Below, piece by piece: positions 1 to 4,562 of a DNA stretch of 7,044 bases. The stretch's first letter is position 1; every line of letters starts with the position of its first letter. The position numbers and the translations under genes were made by a program. The stretch is from the NCBI GenBank assembly GCA_030043175.1, contig JASHYD010000280.1, positions 1 through 7,044 of the forward strand. The letters run 5' to 3'. The stretch is from Xanthobacteraceae bacterium. GTDB lineage: Bacteria > Pseudomonadota > Alphaproteobacteria > Rhizobiales > Xanthobacteraceae. The notes under the pieces are model-generated. The model was not told the origin of the DNA, searched no databases, and saw only the letters and a program-made list of their open reading frames with translations.

Positions 1-96
1 CTTCGCAGGCCGAGGCGCGCTGTCCCGCACCGCGTTGTGCAGGCGCGGCAAGATCTGTTCGAGGCGGTCGTCAAAGCTGGCCGGGGAAGTGCTCAT
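1..96 (-). CDS. rhcN: SctN-type T3SS ATPase RhcN, N-terminal fragment (cut by window edge)
   Basis: Only the first 32 codons are present, beginning MSTSPASFDDRLEQILPRL; the gene continues past the left edge. RhcN is the hexameric F1-like ATPase that strips chaperones and unfolds substrates at the base of the injectisome. The catalytic Walker motifs would lie outside the window, so the call rests mainly on position: in rhizobial T3SS operons the ATPase directly follows nolV. The N-terminal 'LPRL...AV' pattern also fits the start of SctN proteins. The ATG lies inside the end of nolV, giving a 26-base overlap in another frame, which suggests coupled translation of stator and ATPase at matched amounts. 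A later start outside the window cannot be excluded. Confidence 0.75.
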   Translation of the reverse strand, partial: MSTSPASFDDRLEQILPRLHNAVRDSAPRPAK

Positions 97-721
97 GATG
101 CGCCTCCCGTGTGCCGGATCGAAGGTCGTTCGCGAATGCTCGTAGCTGCGCCTCGATACTTGCCTCCACCACCGCGAAATCACTCGTCACGATGCACGCG
201 CCTTGATCCAGAGCAGGATCTGTTTCAACCGTCACGGTTGCGCCGCCTTGTTGGGTGAGGGCGGCGAGCGCCGTGCTGACGCGCTCGACGGCGGCGGGAT
301 GAACTGTCACCTTGAGGAATTTCTCTTGACGAAATTCGGCCAGCGCCTGCGCCGCCGCACGGGCGACGACATCGGCCACATCGAACTCTCCGAGGACACG
401 GCGCACGACGCTGAGCGCCAGCGCGCCGATTTCGCCTTCGAGCTTTGCGAGATAACGGTCCACCGCCAGTGTCGTGTCGCGCAGAAGCCGGCTTGCCTCG
501 ATCGCCCCGGCCGACCTGCCTTCCGCGAATCCCTTCGCATGTGCGGCCGCGTAGGTGCTGCGCGCATTCTCCTCGACCTGACCTGCGACCTCGCGAACGG
601 CTGCCAATAACCGATAGGCGTCCTGCCAGACGCCAACCTGTGCGGCCCGTATGATCCGCGAGCCCGGCCCGGCCGGCAAATCGTCCAGCGACATTTGGTT
701 CGGCGCCGACATGTTGTTCAC
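71..721 (-). CDS. nolV: NolV / SctL stator protein (HrpE/YscL/FliH family)
   Basis: This 216-residue protein matches the SctL family in length and layout. SctL dimers form the spokes that connect the ATPase SctN to the SctK/SctQ sorting platform under the membrane rings, and they restrain ATPase activity. Visible features are an acidic, Ala-rich predicted helix at about residues 35-100 with the Gly-spaced segment 'AKGFAEGRSAG' (62-72), typical of FliH/YscL, and a conserved C-terminal domain at about 130-200. That domain contains the family pattern D-x-x-L-D-x-G-x-C-I-V-x-(T/S)...A-S-I-x-x-Q-L (168-193). The start is GTG, whose last bases overlap the TGA of nolU (GTGA). An ATG three codons later (712) is an alternative. 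The 3' end overlaps rhcN. Confidence 0.92.
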   Translation of the reverse strand: MNNMSAPNQMSLDDLPAGPGSRIIRAAQVGVWQDAYRLLAAVREVAGQVEENARSTYAAAHAKGFAEGRSAGAIEASRLLRDTTLAVDRYLAKLEGEIGALALSVVRRVLGEFDVADVVARAAAQALAEFRQEKFLKVTVHPAAVERVSTALAALTQQGGATVTVETDPALDQGACIVTSDFAVVEASIEAQLRAFANDLRSGTREAHHEHFPGQL

Positions 722-1341
722 GACGCCGCGCAGCGAATGATCGCCGGACCGATTTCGTCGAAAGGCCCTTGAACCCGGTCATCGAGCGCGGGATGCGCGG
801 CACTCTTCAAGCGAACCCGCCTACCGACGGCCTGCGGTTGCGATTGGCACCACGCGCCGAGGCAGCGCAGGCCATCCTCGGCGATCCGCACCTGCGCTGC
901 GTCCCCTGGTTCGAGCTTTCTTGGGGGCCCTGCCAGATTCCGATTGGCCAGCGCAAATGTGGTAAGCGCCTCCCCCAATTTGCCACGCAGCCACTTCACC
1001 TCCTCGGCGCGGACCATGTTGGCAATGGCGGCCGCCCAATAGACCGCCCCCGCGCGGCCCACGAGGTCACCGATCCGACCGACCGGCAGCAGCGCAACCT
1101 GTTGATCAACTTGGCCCAAGGCTTCCGGCGCAACCGGCGCGTCGAGTGCGTAGAAGTCGGTGATGATTTTCGACAACCTGTCCTGCAGCCGGCTCGTGGC
1201 GCGAAGGCGTTCGCACAGCGACAGGCTGATGCGCTCGTTGAAACAGGCAGCAAGGCGGGCAGGATCAACGTAGGCGGCTGGCCTGTTCATCAGCGTAGCC
1301 CAATCCATCACGCTCGGCGCATGCTTGGCGGAAACCGTCAC
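718..1341 (-). CDS. nolU: NolU / SctK T3SS accessory cytoplasmic protein
   Basis: This 207-residue soluble protein lies between rhcJ and nolV, the place always held by nolU in rhizobial T3SS operons. SctK proteins (YscK, OrgA, NolU) form the pod adaptor linking the SctD cytoplasmic domain to SctQ in the sorting platform. The family has few invariant residues. Here one sees a Pro/Ala-rich N-terminus, a helical segment with 'CFNERISLSLCERLRA' at about 33-48, and a C-terminal part with the Trp-containing 'LRCLGAWCQ' motif (158-166). The GTG start overlaps the rhcJ stop codon (GTGA), with a purine-rich GGGGAA just upstream. An ATG 11 codons downstream (1308) is another possible start. Identity rests on both sequence impression and position. 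Confidence 0.85.
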   Translation of the reverse strand: MTVSAKHAPSVMDWATLMNRPAAYVDPARLAACFNERISLSLCERLRATSRLQDRLSKIITDFYALDAPVAPEALGQVDQQVALLPVGRIGDLVGRAGAVYWAAAIANMVRAEEVKWLRGKLGEALTTFALANRNLAGPPRKLEPGDAAQVRIAEDGLRCLGAWCQSQPQAVGRRVRLKSAAHPALDDRVQGPFDEIGPAIIRCAAS

Positions 1342-2162
1342 GACTTCCCCGCGTCGGTCGGATCAAGCTGATAGACGCGTGGTCCTTGACGCCCCCAAGC
1401 AAAAGCAAGCGCGCCGACGAGCGCTATCGCCAGCGCGCCGAGGCTCAGGGTCGGCCAATCGGCTACGAAAAGACCGTCGCCGCGGCCCCGGGCCGGCGCC
1501 TGGAACTCATCTCCCCGGTCATTCCTGGCGACAATTGCGCGCACCGCCACGGGCACGAGAATCACCGAGACCTTGTCGTAGGACAGTCCGGCGACACCGT
1601 TGGCGACCAGCAATTTGATCTGCGGAACCAAGTCGCTCACCGGCATGCTCGCCTGATAGCGAATGAAGATCGAAGCTGAGGACGGGACGAGCTGCTGGCG
1701 CAAGGGATCATTTTCGGGCAGCACGAGGTGCACCCGCGCGGAAAGCACGCCATCAATTTCCGAAACGGTCCGCGACAGTTCCTGGCTCAGTGCGAAAATC
1801 ATCTGAGCCCGCTCCTGAACCGGTGAAGAGACCAGACCATCGCGCTTGAACACGTCGCCAAGGGTGGCAAATTCCTCCCTGGGAAGCCCGCTGTCGTTTA
1901 AGACAGCCACGGCCTCGGCAAAGCGGCTCTCCTCGACCGAAACGGAGACACGGTCACCCTTGCCAAACGCACGCTCGGCCGGAATGCCGTGCTGGCGCAG
2001 CGTCGCCACGATCTCGTTGGCATGTCGCTGATCGAGATTGGTGTAGAGGTCCGACTTGCAGGATGCGAGCGTCGCTGCGCACACGACGACGATCGCCAGC
2101 CGCGCCGGGACGGCCCGCCACACGCAACGCCTATGTCGGAAGACCGCGAGACTGGCGTCCAA
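1338..2162 (-). CDS. rhcJ: RhcJ / SctJ inner-membrane ring lipoprotein (YscJ/PrgK/FliF family)
   Basis: SctJ forms the inner-membrane ring on the periplasmic side, concentric with SctD. From the TTG start the protein has 274 residues. Arg-rich n-region and hydrophobic segment (about 11-30) lead to the lipobox L-A-S-C, so Cys35 would be lipidated. The two ring-building domains follow: 'DLYTNLDQRHANEIVATLRQ' (38-57) opens the first and 'ARVHLVLPENDPL' (142-154) is the family signature of the second. A C-terminal membrane helix lies at about 239-257, then a short cytoplasmic tail. Start choice: a GTG at 2189 is in frame but has no ribosome-binding site. The TTG at 2162 sits 5 nt after GGAGG. A GTG at 2123 would give a more typical 22-residue signal peptide but has a weak site. 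The gene follows nolB and overlaps nolU by 4 nt. Confidence 0.93.
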   Translation of the reverse strand: MDASLAVFRHRRCVWRAVPARLAIVVVCAATLASCKSDLYTNLDQRHANEIVATLRQHGIPAERAFGKGDRVSVSVEESRFAEAVAVLNDSGLPREEFATLGDVFKRDGLVSSPVQERAQMIFALSQELSRTVSEIDGVLSARVHLVLPENDPLRQQLVPSSASIFIRYQASMPVSDLVPQIKLLVANGVAGLSYDKVSVILVPVAVRAIVARNDRGDEFQAPARGRGDGLFVADWPTLSLGALAIALVGALAFAWGRQGPRVYQLDPTDAGKS

Positions 2163-2210
2163 ACACTCCTCCCAAGACTCACGCTGCACAAACGCCGATT
2201 CGAGAAGGCG

Positions 2211-2732
2211 TCACTGGCCTTTGAGCATGTTTTGCACCGAACCGGTGGTCGCCTTGGTTCCACTTACCACCAGCGTGGTTTCGAGTACATTTTGCATCAT
2301 TTCCAAGGCGAAGTTCTCGGCGCGTTCCAGCTCGGCTATGCCGACAGTGGGCGTTGCGGACGCGCCGCCGCCACTAGCATCCACCGGTTCAAGGTTTTCG
2401 CGCGCTGGACCGCCATGCAGATCCGCTCGCGGCCCGCCCGCCCCGCCAAGAGCAACGCGAACCCCGTCGTTGCCGTCGGCGCCCAAGTTCTGGCGATCGG
2501 CGCCGAAGTTCTGGACCCGCCTTTCGACAGTTTGCGTGCGTTCGACATACCCTCGCAGATTGCCGAAAAGCTCGCTTGCCAGGGCCGCCGGATTGGCAAG
2601 GTGGGGCATCCCGGATGCCGCAGTTTGGTTTGCGACGAAATCCGCGAGCGCGAGTTCACGCGGCGAACTCGGCACCGCGGCGCTCTCAATTCCGCCTGGC
2701 ACGGGAGCGACGGCAGTTATTACTACGCTCAT
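2211..2732 (-). CDS. nolB: NolB / SctI inner-rod protein
   Basis: This 173-residue protein lies directly upstream of rhcJ, as nolB does in rhizobial clusters. SctI proteins (PrgJ, YscI, NolB) form the inner rod that joins the export apparatus to the needle and are secreted early. The N-terminal two thirds (1-125) are Ala/Gly/Pro-rich and low in hydrophobic pattern, as in rhizobial NolB. The conserved part is the C-terminal amphipathic helix region, about 133-173. It holds 'ALEMMQNVLETTLVVSGTKA' and ends with 'LKGQ', the typical NolB ending. The ribosome-binding site is weak (GGA 8 nt before ATG). The gap to the upstream small gene is about 110 nt and to rhcJ about 50 nt from the chosen start, so the genes are probably co-transcribed. 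Confidence 0.88.
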   Translation of the reverse strand: MSVVITAVAPVPGGIESAAVPSSPRELALADFVANQTAASGMPHLANPAALASELFGNLRGYVERTQTVERRVQNFGADRQNLGADGNDGVRVALGGAGGPRADLHGGPARENLEPVDASGGGASATPTVGIAELERAENFALEMMQNVLETTLVVSGTKATTGSVQNMLKGQ

Positions 2733-2828
2733 CGAAAGTATCCGTTGCGACGTCTGTGCCGATTGCGCACCACTGGGGTGGCGACGTCAAAAGGCGTCCA
2801 GTGAATCTTGGTTGTTTGACAGTTGTTG

Positions 2829-2857
2829 ATGATCCGCCATCATCATGATCCGCCATC
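2829..2857. repeat. 13-bp direct duplication (16-bp period) at the 3' end of the 65-residue gene
   Basis: The 13-mer ATGATCCGCCATC occurs at 2829-2841 and again at 2845-2857, separated by ATC. The right-hand copy encodes the last residues (D-G-G-S) on the minus strand, and the stop codon falls across the junction. The left-hand copy lies just after the stop. A 16-bp period is not a multiple of three, so this duplication may have set the present C-terminus by shifting the frame. Confidence 0.8.
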
Positions 2858-3040
2858 GACTGCGCTAAAGGGGTCATCTTGGTCTGACATTTGTTGCTGA
2901 ATCGTGCTCATCAACATCGTGAACATTCCTTCAGCCACCTCAGTGACGACGGAGGAAACAGCACTGCCAGTCCCACCATTTGCTTGCGTACTAGCCGGGG
3001 CACCCGTCCCGGCCGGGGCTATACCAGCCACATCGCTCAT
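2843..3040 (-). CDS. Small 65-residue T3SS-associated protein, unidentified (possible needle/pilin-like or secreted component)
   Basis: I do not recognise this gene by sequence. It is probably real because a strong ribosome-binding site (AGGAGGAG) ends 5 nt before the ATG, and it lies between rhcC1 and nolB on the same strand. Residues 1-30 are Ala/Gly/Ser/Thr-rich without a signal peptide, like many T3SS secretion signals. Residues about 28-55 form one predicted amphipathic helix, 'VSSVVTEVAEGMFTMLMSTI', followed by QQQMSDQDD and a short acidic/Gly tail. Size, lack of Cys and this plan (disordered N-terminus plus a helix) fit a needle, pilin or needle-chaperone-like protein. It could instead be an early secreted regulator. 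The 67-residue plus-strand protein at 4234-4437 is the stronger needle candidate. Confidence 0.72.
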   Translation of the reverse strand: MSDVAGIAPAGTGAPASTQANGGTGSAVSSVVTEVAEGMFTMLMSTIQQQMSDQDDPFSAVDGGS

Positions 3041-3060
3041 TGTCGCTCCTCCTGGATATT
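3041..3060 (-). promoter_or_regulatory. Strong Shine-Dalgarno site of the 65-residue gene
   Basis: Read on the minus strand, CCAGGAGGAGCGACA leads directly into ATG. This near-perfect anti-16S match supports the small ORF as a real, probably highly translated gene and fixes its start. Confidence 0.75.
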
Positions 3061-3179
3061 TGCTGATCTCGACTGCGCCCTTGGTGGACGCACCTCACAC
3101 GTTTCAGCATCACTTTAAAGCAGGCGGTTTCGGCATCAGGACTTGACCGGCTCGCCGACGAGAAATCGGGTTTGAACCA

Positions 3180-3749
3180 TCATACACCGCCGCGAAACAC
3201 GCGAACCTTGGTTTCGTCGAAGTGACCGTCTTCTCGCACCGGGGGTGGAGGTGCAAGCCTCTTTAGCGTCTGGCGTACCAAGGATAGGAACGGCGGCGGC
3301 CCGGAAACCGCGACGAGGCCCGTGTCTTGCGTGCTGCGTACCGGAAAGCGCGAATCCGCGATGCCGAGCGCGGTGAGCTTTTCGCTGACCTCTTCGGGAG
3401 ACAGCCGACCAACACTGACAAGTTCGGTCCTCATCTCGGACCGGGCATTGACGTGCAGCACCGCGCCATCGAAATACCAGACGAGGCCATAGCTTTCGCA
3501 CAGCTTGTCGAGGAACTCGCGAGCCGGGGCACCCCCAAGCCGTCCCCGCAGCCGCCCCTTGATCTGGTCGCTCAAGTCGATCGGTATCCCGATATTACGG
3601 CCAAACTCGGTGAGGACGCCCTTCACATCCTGATCAACGACCATGTATTTGTAAGGCCCCGCCGGCCATGCGGGCTCCACGGCGTGCGCCGTGCCGGCCG
3701 GCGCGAGCGCTGCGGTGACAACCAATGCGATAAACACCCATCTCGACAT
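3180..3749 (-). CDS. rhcC1: RhcC1 / NolW: N-terminal half of a split T3SS secretin (SctC)
   Basis: This 189-residue exported protein corresponds to the N-terminal periplasmic domains of a T3SS secretin. Residues 1-23 are a signal peptide with an A-H-A cleavage site. An N0-like domain covers about 33-100: 'VDQDVKGVLTEFGRNIGIPI' at 38-57, then the L-x-x-L-C-x-x-Y-G-L-V-W-Y pattern and 'VLHVNA'. An N1-like domain covers about 107-165, followed by a Pro linker, and the protein ends at 'KVRVFRGGV'. There is no secretin pore domain, and none is encoded downstream in any frame. Rhizobial systems are known to split the secretin into RhcC1 and RhcC2; RhcC2 is not in this window. GAGG 5 nt before the ATG supports the start. 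This is the first gene of the leftward set. Confidence 0.9.
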   Translation of the reverse strand: MSRWVFIALVVTAALAPAGTAHAVEPAWPAGPYKYMVVDQDVKGVLTEFGRNIGIPIDLSDQIKGRLRGRLGGAPAREFLDKLCESYGLVWYFDGAVLHVNARSEMRTELVSVGRLSPEEVSEKLTALGIADSRFPVRSTQDTGLVAVSGPPPFLSLVRQTLKRLAPPPPVREDGHFDETKVRVFRGGV

Positions 3750-3803
3750 GCCAGCCTCAGCGGAGCGAACTTGATGCAGTGGAAGACGGCCCTCGCAGTA
3801 CTG

Positions 3804-3859
3804 TTAAGGTCGCTCTCTCAAGGTCGCTCTCTTAAGGTCGTTCTATTAAGGTCGCTCTA
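3804..3859. repeat. Four tandem copies of a 14-bp repeat upstream of rhcC1
   Basis: The units are TTAAGGTCGCTCTC (3804-3817), TCAAGGTCGCTCTC (3818-3831), TTAAGGTCGTTCTA (3832-3845) and TTAAGGTCGCTCTA (3846-3859), followed by a degenerate CTAAAGCG. The period is exactly 14 bp. The repeats begin 55 bp upstream of the rhcC1 start codon, on the edge of the AT-rich region. Possible roles are a cluster of binding sites for a regulator of the divergent promoters, or a slippage-prone repeat. The function is unknown. Confidence 0.9.
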
Positions 3860-3958
3860 CTAAAGCGAAGCTCGTTGTTTGAGTAAATATAATTCTTCCT
3901 TTAACGATGCACTGCCAGTAGTCTTCTTCCTATGTTCAACATTACATCTTGCTTTTGG

Positions 3959-3983
3959 CGATTTTATGACAAAAATAATATCG
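3959..3983. promoter_or_regulatory. Operator-like imperfect inverted repeat (9-bp arms)
   Basis: CGATTTTAT (3959-3967) and ATAATATCG (3975-3983) pair at 8 of 9 positions across a 7-bp spacer. The spacing suits a dimeric regulator, but AT-rich sequence produces such dyads easily, so support is modest. Confidence 0.3.
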
Positions 3984-3999
3984 TTTTCCACGGCAGTGA

Positions 4000-4022
4000 A
4001 TACATTGTACAGTATTATGTAT
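4000..4022. promoter_or_regulatory. Operator-like dyad ATACAT-N11-ATGTAT
   Basis: Perfect 6-bp arms (4000-4005 and 4017-4022) flank an 11-bp centre, the spacing seen in LysR-type sites (T-N11-A). The centre itself contains the palindrome TGTACA (4006-4011). TtsI, the usual rhizobial T3SS activator, is a response regulator rather than LysR-type, so if this site is real a different regulator is implied. Confidence 0.3.
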
Positions 4023-4171
4023 ATGGTGAGTAACGGCTATTATTGTAATTGACTTGTCACCGCTGCCCATTAGCGTAGCTCAGCTTGCGCCGCTTCGCTC
4101 CAACAAGAGCCCCTCCAACGCGAGCTGGCCGGGCCGGGGGACGTCGAAGCGGCTTGAGCGGCGAAGCGGTC

Positions 4172-4197
4172 CTCCCCCACAGCTTCGGGGCGGGGAG
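4172..4197 (+). other. Possible leader hairpin upstream of the 67-residue gene
   Basis: CTCCCC (4172-4177) can pair with GGGGAG (4192-4197), about 20 nt before the ribosome-binding site. A longer-range pair also exists: CCGCTTCGC (4090-4098) with GCGAAGCGG (4161-4169). Together they suggest that the GC-rich stretch 4065-4200 is a structured 5' leader. No known riboswitch is recognised. Confidence 0.3.
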
Positions 4198-4219
4198 TCA
4201 TCGGTTATCGAGATTTGTC

Positions 4220-4225
4220 AAGGAG
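4220..4225 (+). promoter_or_regulatory. Ribosome-binding site fixing the start of the 67-residue gene
   Basis: AAGGAG ends 8 nt before the ATG at 4234. It selects this start over the much longer in-frame reading from 4054, which has no such site and a leader of different character. Confidence 0.8.
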
Positions 4226-4233
4226 ACGATCAC

Positions 4234-4437
4234 ATGAGCACTTCTTCTCCCGGAGGCACCGGTGCCACCGGCAGCACCAGCAACGGCAACCAGGCGACCC
4301 TGCAAGCCATGCAGTCAGCGGCGCAACAAATGCAGCAAGTTCTTCAAGAAACAACGACCTTCAACGCGATCAAGCAATCCCTCGGCGCTGGCACCACAGC
4401 CGCCCAAAGCGTTGGCCAGCAGACCCCCGGCGGCTAA
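4234..4437 (+). CDS. Small 67-residue protein, candidate T3SS needle/pilin subunit (SctF/NopA-like)
   Basis: The protein has a Gly/Ser/Thr/Asn-rich N-terminus (1-24) without a signal peptide and a predicted amphipathic helix with many Gln residues (about 24-50, including 'MQSAAQQMQQVLQETTTF'). A second weak helix and a Gly/Pro tail follow. Length and plan match needle and pilin subunits (roughly 60-90 residues, exported by the T3SS itself). The segment MQQVLQETT resembles MQNVLETT in the NolB inner rod encoded here. Needle and rod proteins are known to share a fold, which supports the needle assignment but does not prove it. It is the first gene of the rightward set, has a strong ribosome-binding site, and is followed by hairpins that could protect a short abundant transcript. 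It could instead be another small secreted component. Confidence 0.75.
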   Translation: MSTSSPGGTGATGSTSNGNQATLQAMQSAAQQMQQVLQETTTFNAIKQSLGAGTTAAQSVGQQTPGG

Positions 4438-4449
4438 TGCCCGCAACAA

Positions 4450-4468
4450 GCGCCGGCGCGGCCGGCGC
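4450..4468 (+). other. GC-rich hairpin just after the candidate needle gene
   Basis: GCGCCGGC (4450-4457) and GCCGGCGC (4461-4468) form a perfect 8-bp stem around a GCG loop, 13 nt after the stop codon. No T-run follows, so it is not a classical intrinsic terminator. It more likely acts as an mRNA 3'-end barrier or attenuator. Confidence 0.55.
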
Positions 4469-4482
4469 CTGTCACCGTTCGC

Positions 4483-4514
4483 CCCGCAGCCGCTGTTTCA
4501 TCATCGGCTGCGGG
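4483..4514 (+). terminator. Strong hairpin between the candidate needle gene and sctD (attenuator or mRNA-protecting element)
   Basis: CCCGCAGCCG (4483-4492) pairs perfectly with CGGCTGCGGG (4505-4514) around a 12-nt loop. With no U-tract after it, full termination is doubtful. Partial termination or protection from 3' exonucleases would give more transcript of the small upstream gene than of the downstream ring and export genes. That fits the high copy number needed for a needle subunit. Confidence 0.5.
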
Positions 4515-4562
4515 ACGTGATCTTGGCGCTCGATCGAGAAGGCAAGCACGGAGGCAAATACC

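Larger units (their letters stand above)
3871..4060. promoter_or_regulatory. AT-rich divergent promoter region between the two T3SS gene sets
   Basis: This 190-bp stretch has 65 G/C bases by hand count (about 34%), against an obviously GC-rich background. No gene is visible in it. It lies between rhcC1 and the rightward small gene, so promoters for both sets are expected here. It resembles the low-GC control regions bound by xenogeneic silencers such as Ros/MucR or H-NS-like proteins. Weak promoter-like matches exist, for example TTGACT at 4049-4054 and TATTAT at 4013-4018, but I cannot assign a start site. The canonical rhizobial tts box was not found. Confidence 0.6.

Noticed and set aside
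2720..2745. Partial tts-box-like sequence (TCGAAAG) near the nolB start
   Set aside because: Only the TCGAAAG core fits, it faces away from nolB, and it overlaps the start codon region.
1989..2829. Two long plus-strand open frames (271 and 257 codons) opposite nolB and rhcJ
   Set aside because: They are antisense to recognisable T3SS genes, rich in Arg/Ser/Pro as expected from GC-rich shadow frames, and have no family resemblance or ribosome-binding site.
3136..3183. 15-residue frame whose ATG overlaps the rhcC1 stop (ATGA)
   Set aside because: It is too short to support, shows no resemblance to the missing part of the secretin, and arises by chance easily at an ATGA junction.
3886..3915. 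Possible sigma-54 or minus-strand sigma-70 promoter elements upstream of rhcC1
   Set aside because: A TGGCA is present on the minus strand nearby, but the GC element at the required spacing is missing. The -10-like matches are what any AT-rich sequence gives.
4054..4233. Extension of the 67-residue gene to an upstream ATG at 4054
   Set aside because: There is no ribosome-binding site at 4054. The added 60 residues look like translated leader sequence with hairpins, and a strong AAGGAG site marks the ATG at 4234.
4437..4520. 27-residue reading frame starting at TAATG after the candidate needle gene
   Set aside because: It consists almost wholly of the two hairpins, and its Arg/Cys/Ser composition looks non-coding.
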